NCBI RefSeq assembly: GCF_949987515.2
Contig: NC_082692.2
Span: 93,195,488-93,259,487 of the forward strand
Direction: 5' to 3'
DNA length: 64,000 bases
Source of the DNA: Delphinus delphis
Lineage: Eukaryota; Chordata; Mammalia; Artiodactyla; Delphinidae
Below the pieces are notes generated by a model. It saw only the letters and a program-made list of their open reading frames with translations. It did not search any database and was not told where the DNA came from. Below are positions 44,802 to 56,203 of the stretch, piece after piece (positions within the stretch are counted from its first letter, which is position 1; every line of letters begins with the position of its first letter). A program made the position numbers and the translations under genes.

Positions 44802-45330
44802 GGTACATGTATGTTTTCGAATTATGATTTTCTCTGGATATATGCCCAGGAGTGGGATTGTTGGATCATATGGTAGCTCTGTTTTTAGTTTTTTAAGGAA
44901 CCTCCACACTGTCACACTGACTGAAGTAAGTCAGACAGAGAAAGGCAAATATCACATGATATCGCTTACATGTGGAATGTAAAAAAATGGTATAAATGAA
45001 CGTATTTACAAAACAGAAATAGAGTCACAGATGTAGAAAACAAACTTATGGTTACCAAGGGGGGAAGGGAGGGGAGGAATAAATTGGGAGATTGGGATTA
45101 TTGCCATGTACACACTACTATATATAAAATAGGTAACTAATAAGAACCTATTGAATAGCTCAGGGAACTCTACTGAATACCTTGTAATGACCTATATGGG
45201 AAAAGAATCTAAAAAAGAGTGGATATATGTATATGTATAACTGATTCACTTTGCTGTACACCAGATACTAATACAACATTGCAAATTAACTATACTCCAA
45301 TAAAAATTAATTAAAAAAATTTTTAAAAAG

Positions 45331-46030
45331 CAGTGAGAATAAAAATTCTTAGTATTTAAAATAATAATAATAATAAAAAGATAGGGGCAACGGTGAGCAG
45401 CCAGACCACCTCTGTCTCCTCATAGACAATCTGCTTGCTCAGAGTTCTTTAACTGGCCCTACTCCTAGCAGGATGTCCTCTGGATTCCCCCAGGACATAT
45501 GAGAGGAAACTTGAAAGTGAGAGGGGATGTGACGTGAATGAGAGAGAGGCCAGGTCACGTGGGCTTTATAGCCACTCTAATAGGTGTGAGCTTTACGGAC
45601 CTGTGGCTTTTCTGTCACCTTGGCCCCACTTGGTAACCTTCCTCCTGGGGACTCGTTAGGGAGGGGCAGCGGCTGTCTCTGCCCGGCACAGGGCCAGCCT
45701 TTCCAAGAAGCAAGTTAATTAAGGTGGGCTGGCCAGCCAGGGAGCGTGAACGAGGAAATCTTTCTAAGTAGAATGTTAGCAGATCTATTTGGGAGAGACA
45801 CCACTGGGAAATTCTCAGGTCAGCGCAGTAAGCCAACCTTGGTCTCTTCAACTACAAAACGGGGAGAACAGTGTTGGTGACATTAGTCATGTGGGATTGT
45901 GATAATGAATGTTGAAGCACTTTGTTTATTAACGTCCTATACAAATGCTGGCTTATCCTGTTTACTTACTGCCTGCATTTTGTTCAGTTCAAGCAAGGAC
46001 CTATGGTAGAAACTGTGCATGGCAAAAAGT
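45331..46030. other. Stretch without recognised genes
   Basis: An (AAT)n run is at about 45360-45377. A faint sense MIR ('tggtctcttcaactacaaaacggggagaac') is at about 45840-45960. Otherwise unique. Confidence 0.45.
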
Positions 46031-46039
46031 TGGATGTCC

Positions 46040-46420
46040 TGGTATCTAATGACTGTCTACAGTACAAAGTAGAGAAATGAGTGTCTTAAGAAAAGAACCA
46101 GCAGAAGGTGTCGGTGGTTCAAAGGAAGGGAAAGTCCTCTTTGGGAAGAGTTAAGATGCTTCATCAAGGAAGCAGCAGTGGAGCTGGGCTTTTGAGACTG
46201 GGTGGGATTTTTATGGTCTGAAATGTGGAGGAAGAAGACGTTGCAGTGGGAGGGACCACCAGTGAACAAGGCCAGGGAGTCAAGAGACGATGGAGCATGA
46301 CCTGAGAATGGGGAGAAACCCACGCAGGATGTTGATGTGGGTGCAGTAGGAGATGAGACTGGAAAGGCAAGCCCAAGCCAGATTGCAGAAGCCCTTGAGG
46401 GAGGTGGAGACTTGATCTGC
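46040..46420 (+). repeat. Possible old interspersed repeat, class not assigned
   Basis: 'catcaaggaagcagcagtggagctgggcttttgag', 'caccagtgaacaaggccaggg', 'gtgcagtaggagatgagactggaaagg' and 'gcagaagcccttgaggg' follow a degenerate repeat layout like that near 5110. The minus frames here are shadows of it. Confidence 0.4.
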
Positions 46421-47520
46421 CGGTAAAGGTAGCCCTTAAAGGCAGCTGAGGCAGGATGTCACCTGACTCATGTGGTACTCTGGGAAAGTGAAACTGATTA
46501 CAGTAGGGGAAGACAGGATGCTAAAATGCACATTATGGTCTTCATCAAATACAGAGGTTATTTTAAGCCACAGAAAAATATGAACAGGCAGGAATGCTTA
46601 GGGATTTCAGACCTACATCTGCAAAAGGATGAGGAGAAAACTGCTTTCTGATAATGATCCAGGAACAGTTCCTGTGGTAGAACAAGTTCTCTCAAGGGCC
46701 GGGCCAATTCAAGTATAGTAGAATCCCAGGGCAGAGCACTTCACTGTATTGAGAGTTTAGTTAATTCCCCGCCATCCCATGCCCACTCCCCCTCACCCCG
46801 AAGATTGCATTGTTTTTGGTAACTCCTTGGAAACTTGAGAAAGTAGGTAGTACACAGTGAACGTGAAACTGGCTCTTCACCAGCTGTGTTAAAATGAGGA
46901 GTCCTGTGGCTTCAATAAGACCTCGAATTTCTGATGTAAGAATAGACGATTTCACAGATTGGAAAACTTCATGTTACCTGCATATATTATATATTAAAAA
47001 TGAGTATTTTCGGGTTTTGTTCCTAATTGTAAGGCAACATCTTTTCAATGCAGAAAGTTTATAAAACGAAAGGCACTACTGCAAGAAAATTATTAATTTT
47101 CCTATACTCTTCTAGTCTTTAAAAGGGTAGGTTTAAAATCAGTGGCAATGGGAATGAAGAGGAGATTAAAAAAAAAAGGGTAGGTTTAGCAGGTATATAT
47201 TTATGTATGTAAATACACATATGTTTGTGTGCATATACATCTGGATATGTGTATATTTAAATAAGATACAACTTCTATAAAATTCCATAATATAATTTTT
47301 GTGTCTACATATACTATCGTGTACATATTTGCATGTTTCAAGATATACACAATTTTTTTGTGCTCAGTTATTTTTGAAGTAGATTATGCACATTTTCTCT
47401 TGTCATAAAATATTCCTTGTAGTATGTGCTTTGCTGTTCAGAAAAGTGGGCCTCCCTGGCCCGAATTTTGTCAGGTCTTTACACTATGCTATGACACAAT
47501 ACTTAATAATTTCTTATATT
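46421..47520. other. Stretch without recognised genes; AT-rich right part
   Basis: 47190-47360 is AT-rich with TATATG/CATATG words. No gene or named repeat. Confidence 0.45.
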
Positions 47521-47524
47521 TGTC

Positions 47525-47700
47525 TAGAATTTTTATGTGTATTATCTCTGAATATAAGGATTATCGTTATTCCCATTTTATAGATTAAGAGACTGACATT
47601 TCAAAAATTTGAGGCTGTCTCCAGGTTAAACAGCCAGTAACCTTGCTGTTGACAAGATCCACTATGTCTGAGACTGGGACTCAAATCGTAAAGCAATTTT
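47525..47700 (-). repeat. MIR SINE (antisense)
   Basis: 'gtgtattatctctgaatataaggattatcgttattcccattttatagat' and 'agactgggactcaaatcg' are in antisense MIR order. Confidence 0.65.
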
Positions 47701-47704
47701 TATG

Positions 47705-47955
47705 GCACTGTTAAGCCCATGTACTTTGGAACACACTTCCTCGGTTCAAATCCCTATTCTGCCACTTGGTTGACCAAGGTCTTCAACCTGTCTGAGCCTC
47801 TGTCTCCTTACTTGTGAAATGAGGATACTAATAGAACCCTTCTATCACCTGGGTTGAGGTGATGACTAAATGTATTAATTTATGCTCTGCTCTTAGAATA
47901 TGCCGGTTCATGGCAAACACTGTCTCTATGAAGGGTAGCTATCATTAAAACAGAG
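47705..47955 (+). repeat. MIR SINE
   Basis: 'gtactttggaacacacttcctcggttcaaatccctattctgcc', 'caacctgtctgagcctctgtctcc' and 'gtgaggtgatgactaaatg' form a sense MIR. It abuts the antisense MIR to its left. Confidence 0.75.
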
Positions 47956-47978
47956 CTTTTCCACTGTGCCAGCTGTCT

Positions 47979-48194
47979 TTTTTTTTTTTTTTTTTTTTTT
48001 TTTGTGGTACGCTGGCCTCTCACCGTTGTGGCCTCTCCCGTTGCGGAGCACAGGCTCCGGATGGTAGGCTCAGCGGCCATGGCTCACGGGCCCAGCCCCT
48101 CCGCGGCATGTGGGATCTTCCCGGACCTGGGCACTAACCCGTGTCCCCTGCATCGGCAGGCGGACTCTCAACCACTGCGCCACCAGGGAAGCCC
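47979..48194 (-). mobile_element. CHR-type SINE, short form
   Basis: 26-nt T-run at 47978-48003, then 'gtggtacgctggcctctcacc', head at the right. Target-site duplication CCAGCTGTCT at 47969-47978 and 48195-48204. It differs from its relatives by a short loss at 'ggatggtaggctcagcgg'. Confidence 0.95.
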
Positions 48195-48204
48195 CCAGCT
48201 GTCT

Positions 48205-49512
48205 CTTTTTATGTGACTGAGCCTTAATCTCTTGAGTCAAGTTATTTCTTTTTCTCCAGCAAAGGTGATTTTATGTAAGACTCTATCTAAATGTAACAAA
48301 AGAAAGTTCATTCAAGGAAAGAGTATGCACGGCTGTTACTTCCCTTCCGAAAGCGCTCATTTTTTACCCAGAGGTAAAGGAGCATGGGACTCGAGAATAC
48401 CGCAGTACTTTCTTTAGGATATTTGCTGAAGCTGGAAGCAATACTGCTTATAGTTTTGTGTGGTGAGGGATCAAAGTTTTTTTTGGGCGGGGGGCATGCG
48501 ATGTTGGGCTTCTGCGACTTCAGGTGTTGCCGGGCCTCCCGGCTGAGCTGCTGACACTTTTAGCTGTGATTCCGAAGTGGAGGCGGCTTCCCTTCCTTGT
48601 TAATCAGGGTGTTGAATTCAGGGGCTAATGATGTGATATGTAACCAGACTGCAACTGTTAAACCATATGCCAATTGCTTGCTGTTATTTATGGCGAAAGC
48701 ATTTATGCTTTTAGTTTCCTGAAGCACTGAGCTATATCTGAAACAATGCTCCAAAGCCCCCTTAGAGGCAGTGGGTGCTAGCTTTGTGTCCTAATCCTAC
48801 ATTCTTAGGTCCAGTCTGTGAACAGTGTGGGGAAAATCAGCACCCGGGACAGAGTTTGAATGAAGATGCAGAACGTATTTGTGACCACACAGAGCAGGAA
48901 AGAAATTAAGTAGTCACCTAGAAACAAAGCATTGTCACTAGTTTTTCAAGAGACTGCAAGGGTAGCAGCCAGAACTCTCATGTTAAAAAGAGAGTGAAAA
49001 TCATATTTTCTTGGCTTCTCTTTACGTGGATGGATTTAGCTTAAAAAAAAAAAAAAACCAACCCTGAGAATTGAAAGTACCAGGTTAAAAAATATACAGC
49101 TAGGGGGCAAATGTTTATATTAGTAGTAAAATGAGAACTGCCATGTACACTTGCTCTGCGCTGGGCACAGCAGTTTATGGGCACGTTATGCCCAGGTGTC
49201 AGTCCGTGAGGGGCTTGGGAACATCCCTCTAAGTGAGATGACGGGAAAGTCTCTATTTACCAGACATCCTTCCGCAGTGAGTGTTGTATATACTGCACCA
49301 TTTGGATCATAGATATATATATATGTATTCTATCACACGCATCACTTACCCGTGATGGGAGGTGATACCCCAAGGGTTTTGTTCAACTTCGTAAGGCTGA
49401 TACTAGAAATACTGAACAGATGGTGCGGCATGGACGCAGACCCAACAGTTGAGCTGTCAGTGAATATCAGGATGATCCCTTTTGTGCTTATTAGGTAAAT
49501 ACCTTCCTTGGT
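48205..49512. other. Stretch without recognised genes
   Basis: 48486-48560 is locally GC-rich with several CpGs ('gggcggggggcatgcgatg', 'gttgccgggcctcccggctg'). An A-run is at about 49043-49057 and a short AT repeat at 49312-49325. No exon. Confidence 0.45.
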
Positions 49513-49521
49513 TCTCTAGAG

Positions 49522-49753
49522 CAGTGATTCTCAACCAGAGGGGTGATGTTTGCAACACCCCACCTGCCCAGGGGACTTGTGGTGATGTCTGTCAACATTT
49601 TTGGTTGTTCCAACTGGTGGGGGAAATGCTACTGGCCTCGAGTGGGTGTGGGGACATCACTGTATATTCTACAGTGGACAGGACAGCCACTGCCCTCCCC
49701 TGCAGCAGAGATCCTGCACCACATGTCAAGAGTGCTGGGGTGGATAAACTCAG
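49522..49753 (+). mobile_element. MER20 (hAT-Charlie) with intact 8-bp target duplication
   Basis: Begins 'cagtgattctcaaccagag', then 'cccaggggacttgtggtgatgtctg', 'ggttgttccaactggtggg', 'ctacagtggacaggacagcc', and ends '...gataaactcag'. Length about 232 bp, near the family's usual 220 bp. Flanked by perfect CTCTAGAG at 49514-49521 and 49754-49761, the 8-bp duplication expected of hAT elements. Non-coding. The 120-codon plus frame across it is a chance frame. Confidence 0.88.
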
Positions 49754-49944
49754 CTCTAGAGTGAGTCTGAGGCTGAAGTTGAATTCCTCGCAAGAGGGGG
49801 GATTGGCCAGCAGGGTCCTCCTCTCTTTCCTGCTCCCCATGTAGCATCTCTTTTAAATAAATGCTAAACAAATATTTAAAGAAATTATTTGAAGGAACAC
49901 TAAGTGACTAGCCTATACAGGATGCCACTATATCTTGGTCCAGA

Positions 49945-50075
49945 TTGGCTAGGCACTATGCTAAGTGCTTTAAATGTGTCATTTTATTAAATTTGTTAAG
50001 TAACTCTACCATACTGAAGGCACTATCACTATATTTCAGAAAGCAGGAGAGAAAAATCTAAACCTCTGCTTGCAA
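49945..50075 (-). repeat. MIR-like remnant (antisense)
   Basis: 'ggctaggcactatgctaagtgctttaaatgtgtcattttattaa' is the typical antisense MIR/L2-type start. Confidence 0.55.
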
Positions 50076-50529
50076 GTGAATTCCTCTCAGTATTATTTAG
50101 AATCAAGTAACATGCGCAGTTAATCCCTTACCACGTGGTTGGTTTTCCAGAAGATGGAAATAGATCATATACTGTACCTGGGAAGGGACTAGAAAACTGA
50201 TATTTTCTTAGTGACATTACAAAGCCATAGATTTAAAAGACTTGCCAAATAGCGTTGTTTCTAGTCTGGTTATTATGGAGAAAATGAGTTTGTTAACCCA
50301 TGCACGGAGTGCTTCCTGCCATGCAGCTACCCGTGAGATGATACATTGCTCTGTGCAAAGAACTGTGCATTTTCCATCATGGCGTGTAGGGATACAATAC
50401 CCAGGGAACATAAGTCTCCTGCACTTCAGGGCCTGATCTGTTAGCTGGGCTGGTATTTCCTTACCTATTCAGTTGATTTACTCAGGTCTGACTATAGAGT
50501 TTGACCTTGATCCTACGGGCCATTAGTTT

Positions 50530-50705
50530 TGAAATTAACTTGGAGTATGCTCTGAGTACATTACACATATTAACTCATTCCTGCACTATGAATATTTCCA
50601 CTTTATGGACAAGGAAACTCAGGTGGAGGGAGATAATTGCCCAATGTCAAGTCAGGACTGAGTGTGGATTTGAACCTAGAATCTGTTCATTATGATGTGC
50701 ACTGT
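50530..50705 (-). repeat. MIR SINE (antisense)
   Basis: 'ctctgagtacattacacatattaactcattcc', 'ccactttatggacaaggaaactcagg' and 'gtggatttgaacctagaatctg' in antisense MIR order. Confidence 0.7.
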
Positions 50706-50729
50706 CTCTGTGCCAGGATGAGGTGGGCT

Positions 50730-50855
50730 CGGATGGTTGAGCAAGGGCTTTGAAGTTGGCTAGAATCTAGAGTCTGCTACTTCCTTGTCATTTATTCTAA
50801 CCTCTTTAATTTATAATCTCCTTATTTGTAAAATAGAAATCAAAAAAAATACCTC
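50730..50855 (+). repeat. MIR-like remnant
   Basis: 'gggctttgaagttggctagaatctagagtctgctac' and 'aatctccttatttgtaaaatagaaatc' follow the sense MIR. Confidence 0.6.
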
Positions 50856-50872
50856 CAATGTGGATATCAGTA

Positions 50873-51390
50873 CAGTCAGTCCTTACTATTCATGGTAGTT
50901 ACAGTCTACAAAGTTGCTGCAAACACTGAATTAGCGAATACTGAACATACAGCTCCCAGGGGAAATATTGGGTTAGGTTCCTGTGAGCTTCTGGTCGTAA
51001 CATTGTCAACCAATAATATGTAATCTCGTTTTATATATGTTCCTGTTTAAAGCCACCTTATTTAATGTGTATCATTGACTCATCCACATTGAATTCATGG
51101 CCAACAGGGCCATAACTCCTGCCTGAACAAAGCTTATATAACACACCTGTGTTTTCTGTAAGGTGCATCACAGCCTTCTCGCACTTGGGAACACCAGACA
51201 GCATGTCAGCACTATACTTGGGCCATTTTAAGCAGTGAAATCAGCAAGAAAATGTGAGAAATGTGGTACTAAATAGACTGTGAACAGGGAACTTGTTGAC
51301 ATATGAGAGCTGAAAGAAGGTGGAGTTTCACTTTGTTTAACCTCAGCTGGGAACGTGTGCATCAGACAACTCAAATTTTTCACCACTCTG
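50873..51390 (-). mobile_element. Tigger-like (TcMar) DNA transposon fragment
   Basis: Starts CAGTCAGTCC directly after a TA (50871-50872). It continues with 'ttcctgtgagcttctggtcgtaac', 'caacagggccataactcctgcctgaac', 'ggtgcatcacagccttctcgc' and 'agcagtgaaatcagcaag', a Tigger-type layout that includes a scrap of transposase sequence. The right end is not clear and all frames are broken. Confidence 0.65.
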
Positions 51391-51884
51391 TGCGTGGGTG
51401 AATGACTACAAAAGTGCCATGAGTATTGACTCTAGAGGTGCAGATATATTTTAGCATGTAGGTGAACTCATGTATGTGAAATCAGTGAATGAGGCTGGAT
51501 TCTATATACCTCCAGGGTTGAGTAGGTATGTATGAGCTAAGGTATATATAGTACTTAGCATGTCGCCATGGAGAATGTTCAACACGTGGTACCATTACTG
51601 TTATTTTGAATAAAGTTTTGCCAAGAATCAGGTGCATTTTGGGGGTTCTGTGCTGCTCCCCTGTGCACTGGGAAAGTTCTGAGACGATGTGGCTACAGAA
51701 AGCAGCCTTTAAGGAGGTTACACTGGATCTCCCTGCTCCCTTCACTTCAGGGTATGAACGAGGGAGCCAGGGAGTGGAACGTATTGGATTTGGGGGGTAT
51801 ATGGTAGACTGAGAGAAGAGGGGAAGGGTGAGTTCAGCTTCCTGCCTCTCCCTGCCTCATAGGGTTCCTGCTTTTTATTCTGAA
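51391..51884. other. Stretch without recognised genes
   Basis: An 87-codon minus frame and a 68-codon plus frame overlap at 51482-51812. Neither is recognised. Confidence 0.45.
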
Positions 51885-51892
51885 GTTCTAGT

Positions 51893-52072
51893 TAACGTTT
51901 CTCAAAATGTGATCTCCAAACCAGCATGCATTATCAAAATTGCCTAGGAAGTTGTTAGAAATAAAAATTCTCACTCAAACCTCCTGAGTCAGAAACTGTG
52001 TGTTTCAGCCCAGAATCTGTGTAGAAGCGACCACCACGTGGTCCTGAAGCCAGCTAAGGCTGCGAACCACTG
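51893..52072 (+). mobile_element. MER5A-like hAT-Charlie element
   Basis: 'gtttctcaaaatgtgatctccaaaccagcatgc', 'gaagttgttagaaataaaaattctcac', 'gagtcagaaactgtg' and the right end 'gctgcgaaccactg' give an almost complete element. Flanks TTCTAGTT and TTCTGGTC are a likely worn 8-bp duplication. Confidence 0.78.
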
Positions 52073-52079
52073 TTCTGGT

Positions 52080-53139
52080 CTAAACCCACATTCCAGTTAC
52101 CGAGTTCTTTTGGTCACTACTTTGCAGACTACAAACCCCCGTGAGACAAACATTATGTACTTCTTTCATGTTGGTTAAAACTTGCCTGGATTTTTCTGGG
52201 ATTGTGTACAGCCTAATCCTTTTGTTAAAAAAACAACTCCCTGTTTGGCTTATGATAATTTCGGAGACTTCCATATTACATTTTAGCTTCTTATTTAATG
52301 GCTGACGGTAGAGCTTCTTTGTTATTTTGAATTCATTTCAATGCAAATACCTACAGCCTCCAGAAAGATAAAGCATGCGAATGCATTTGTCTTCCAGGTT
52401 CTAAAGCAGTTGGATTGTCAAGGTTTTCCTTTAGGCCGTTTCACATTTCTTTTCTCCCCACCTGTTCTCTAATCAGAATTTCTTTGTGGTTGTTATTTGA
52501 TAACTCCGACTTTTCAGGCCGATGATGTTGTGACTAGTTTGCATATTTCCATTTTTGTCAAGCTGCTGGTTTATTCATTTATTTCACTAATATTTATGAG
52601 GCTGTGAGCTATACGGGGCGCTCAGCTAGGTGGCGGAGATCATTGCTGGGCATAACAGCGATGGTACTTGTCCTCATTGTGTGAAGACTCATCATAAAAG
52701 TAACTAGAGCTTTGGGAACTGCTGTGAAGGATGTGCACAGCTCTGAGGGAGTTCATGATGTAAGTAGAGCCTGGTCAGCACATACATCCATATGTGCTTG
52801 ACATTTGAATAGACTTTTTAAAAGATGAGTGAAAATTAGGGAAAGGTAGGTAGAGGTGTGGAGGGGAAGGTATGAATACATGTGCAGGTCTTCAGGAAAG
52901 AAGAAAATCGGGCAGGGATTCAGAAACTGAAGTAGAGAGTGGTGCAAGGTGAAGCTAGCCAGCAAGCAGATGAAGTTTGCATGGTTAATATACTGCAAAC
53001 AAAAATGCCAGCGGATGGATCACACAAAGTATGTTAAGATGCGAATCTTATGTTCACAGAGATCATTGATATTTAGCCATGATTGAGGGTTTGTGATCAC
53101 CCCAGATAATCTGGGTGGAACAATTACTTGTGTGAAGTC
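52080..53139. other. Stretch without recognised genes
   Basis: 52585-52780 faintly resembles an old L2-associated repeat ('ttatgaggctgtgagctatacgggg'). Otherwise unique. Confidence 0.45.
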
Positions 53140-53150
53140 AGAAGTTAACG

Positions 53151-53252
53151 CTATGGGGACATATGTATATGTATAGCTGACTCACTTTGTTATAAAGCAG
53201 AAACTAACACACCATTGTAAAGCAATTACACTCCGATAAAGATGTAAAAACA
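53151..53252 (+). mobile_element. Very short L1 3' end (about 102 bp)
   Basis: 'atatgtatatgtatagctgac', 'tttgttataaagcagaaac' and 'aagcaattacactccgataaagatg' plus a short A-tail are the last part of a cetartiodactyl L1 3'UTR. Target-site duplication AGAAGTTAACG (53140-53150) and AGAAGTTAATG (53253-53263). Extreme 5' truncation. Confidence 0.85.
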
Positions 53253-53264
53253 AGAAGTTAATGA

Positions 53265-55490
53265 TAATTTTGCTATATATATTTTTTAGTTTATCAGATC
53301 AGATCCAGGATAGGGAAGTTTTGAGAAGCAGAGGGTTGGGGAAATCTGGACCATATGATGCTATGGGGATGGTGACTCAGGACAGGACTCCAAGAGTGTA
53401 GTGATGACGACAGGAAGGGATAAGGGATGCTGAAGATGTGCATTTTGCATCTTGTCTGTGGCTTGATTCTAGACGGTGTGGGTTTCCTCATGTTTTCCTC
53501 ATGCCCTCAAAGTAATTATCAGATCCTAAAAATTCTGGACCAGCAGTTGTTTTAAATCCCAGACGACAAAAGGTCAAACTTTAGGTGTAAGGAAAGGATG
53601 AGACTCGATCAGGTTCATAAGTATGGACACGGGCATCAGACTACACACTCTCCAGTCTTCCCTACCCCCAAGACATGAGTTCATCTAAATCTTTGATATT
53701 AGATCAGCATCTCTCTTTAGCATACTTCGGACTGGTTTGTACATAGAAGGAAGCAGACCTTGAAGGAATGGGATGTTGGCCTGCTAAATTTTGATGAGCA
53801 GCCCTGACCGCTGTGAGGTTGGAGAAGGAGGGACCTGAAGTTCTGTCATAGAGGGTTCCCCGGGGTGAGGGTGGGGAGACTCAGGGTCAGGGAGCACAGA
53901 CAGCAAAGTTGGTTGACTTCTCAATGTTACCTCCCCTCTGGTTCCTTTCCGTACGTTCTGTTTTTAAGGCAGCTTGTACCCCCTTGAGGCTTGGAAGTAA
54001 TGATGGGCATAGATATATTGTGTTTTGAGAGAATTTTGAGTTATGACATTGCTACTATTTTAAGATTCATTTTCATCTCTTTGAGGGAAAGATCATTATA
54101 CTTTATAATTGGGAAGAATTTTTGGAGCACATCCAGTGTAAGCTTTCATCTGCCTTGAGACTACCTGTTACCGACGCTTTTGAGCAAGCCTTCCATTTGA
54201 AGTTACTTTGGAGCAGCTCTGCCTGGTAACAACGTCTTTTCTTAAGTTGAGCTGACACATGATGATAGGAGGAATGTTTGATCTTCAAAGAGTTCCCGGG
54301 CAGGTCTACGTCATCTACACATTAGAATTTCAGTTATTTAAAGTCTGCTATCGTGAATGGTTGACGTTCATCCTGGTTCCCTCCATAGGCTACCTTTTCT
54401 CTCAGTATCTGATGCATCTCTGAAGGTCGAAACACAGTCTGTCTATATTACACTTGAGGTGAGTGCGTTCACTACCGGGAGCCTGAAGTGTTGATGAAGG
54501 AGCATCTCCAAATAACTGACTTTCATTTTTTCCTCCAGTACAAAATTGAAACAGTCTTTGAATAAATGTTTAAATGGAACGTAGTTGTCAAAGCCTAGCA
54601 ATTTTTTTTTTTTTTGCATTGTGCCAGTAGGATGATTATCACAGTCATGACCTGGATTTGTATTCACTTCGTCACGTTTTAAAGGAAAACATTTTCAGTC
54701 AGTTTGGGTCATAAAAAAATATTTGAAACATCCTATTTGATTCTATGTTTTGTTTTGCTCTCCAGGGTGAATTATTTAAAGAAGTGTCTTGAGTTCCATT
54801 TATTCATCTTCCGTTGTTTACTAAATAGAGGAAATGACATGAATAAATTAAGCACGTTCTTAGGAGGTCAGTTCCGCTGGACTCGTTGGATGACTTTGGG
54901 TGTGTGGGATTGCTCCTTTCTGAGTTAAGTAACAAAGCAAGGGGAGCAGATGTGAGTAGGAAGCAGGATGGGGGAGGAAGATGAAGAGAGTAATTGTAAT
55001 ATTTTGGTTTTGAGGTGCTTATGGAATATTCAAGAACTTATACCCCACTGATGCTTGGATCTCTATCTGGTGTTCAGGAGAGAGATCTCGTTTGGTGATA
55101 CTGATTGGAAAGATTCCATCATATGGATAATGCTGAAAGAGAGGGGATGAGAACTTTAAGAAAGACTGAGTCAATTGAGGAAAATCAAGGGTAGGATTGA
55201 AGGCATGTATAACACTGGCTTTTGAAGGGAAGAAAAAGGAAAAGGTGACTTGGAAAGCTGACTGAGAGACAGCATCTAGAGAAGTAGAAGCAAAACAGGA
55301 GAGTGTGTGAGTTTCTTACTTCATGCTCTGCTGGTTTCCTCCTTCCTCTCTGACTAGTCCTTCTCTGTCATGTATTTTCAATTGTTTGAGGAGACAGCTG
55401 TCAAGGAAAAGAGGACGGAGAGTGTTCATTACTTTTAGCAGCAAGGAACTCATTGGTAACCTTGGCAAGAGTATTTCCAGTGGAATCCTT
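53265..55490. other. Stretch without recognised genes
   Basis: Over 2 kb, mostly unique. 54950-55080 has a faint old-repeat look ('ttttggttttgaggtgcttatggaatattcaag'). A 15-nt T-run is at 54601-54615. No exon recognised. Confidence 0.45.
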
Positions 55491-55494
55491 TCTT

Positions 55495-55735
55495 CCTTTC
55501 TGTTTTTTTCAAATACTTTCTATCATGGAAATATTCACATATACACAAAAGTGATAGGATAGTATAATAAATGTCCCCAGAAACCTACAATCTAGCCACA
55601 AAAATGACCATCATTTGCATTCTTGTGACTGCTATTATTTTATTTTTTTAACATTAGTGTCTAGCATGGGGCCTGGCTCGTTGGAAACAGTGAGTAAATG
55701 TTTGTGGAATAAGTAAATGAGTATAAATGAATTAA
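55495..55735 (-). repeat. Possible old L1 3'UTR remnant and L2-like tail
   Basis: 'ttcacatatacacaaaagtgataggatagtataataaatgtccccagaaacctacaatc' resembles antisense L1ME 3'UTR. After it, 'ctagcatggggcctggctcg...gtgagtaaatgtttgtgg' is an L2/MIR-like sense tail. Confidence 0.45.
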
Positions 55736-55954
55736 GTGTGTAGTGTACTCTTTAGGGCTGCATAGATAAAACACAAGGTGCAATGCCACACTGAACGAGT
55801 TTTTTGTCTGGTTAATTGGAGCAGACATAAACTCGTAAGAGTTAGGTCCAAATTTACAAGGGGTGTGGTTTTCTGTGCCATTATAATTGATTCAAGGAAC
55901 CTCTGCATATTCCATTCACTCCTTGTACTAATAATGAGTGTGGGGCAATGGAAC

Positions 55955-56165
55955 CAGCACAGTCTGAGCTGGATTTCACTTCTGACTCCGCCCTTTCCCT
56001 GCTGTGAGATTTTGGGTTAATCATTTAACTTTTGTGAACTTCAGTATGAAATGCAGAAAAAAAAATCCTTTTAATTCTGAGAATGAAATAAGTGGGTGTA
56101 AAGCATGGGGCACAGAGTCTCAAATACGGGAAGTCCTCATGAAATAGTGGCTACTGTTATCATCG
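55955..56165 (+). repeat. MIR SINE
   Basis: 'tctgagctggatttcacttctgactccgcc', 'gctgtgagattttgggttaatcatttaac', 'taaagcatggggcacagagtc' and 'catgaaatagtggctactg' in sense MIR order, nearly full length. Confidence 0.75.
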
Positions 56166-56203
56166 TCATCGTCACTGTCATTGTCAGCATCACCATCATC
56201 TTT
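56155..56203. repeat. (CAT)n-like microsatellite
   Basis: 'ttatcatcgtcatcgtcactgtcattgtcagcatcaccatcatc': imperfect CAT/CGT trinucleotides grown from the tail of the MIR. Confidence 0.8.

Larger units (their letters stand above)
43810..45330 (+). mobile_element. L1 with 5' inversion (twin-primed), holding a younger L1
   Basis: Two arms of one L1. The left arm, 43810-43995 plus 44802-44912, is antisense ORF2 C-terminal sequence. The right arm, 44913-45330, is sense 3' end through 'ccaataaaaattaatt' and an A-rich tail. In L1 coordinates the outer edge of the left arm ('ctctaggtcc', the reverse of 'ggacctagag') is directly followed by the start of the right arm ('cactgactgaagtaagtcag'), as twin priming predicts. 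Flanks AAAAACAGGGACA and AAAAAGCAGTGAGA may be a worn target duplication. Confidence 0.82.

Noticed and set aside
49482..49844. 120-codon plus frame across MER20
   Set aside because: Crosses a non-coding DNA transposon and both its target duplications. Three other frames are open in the same place.
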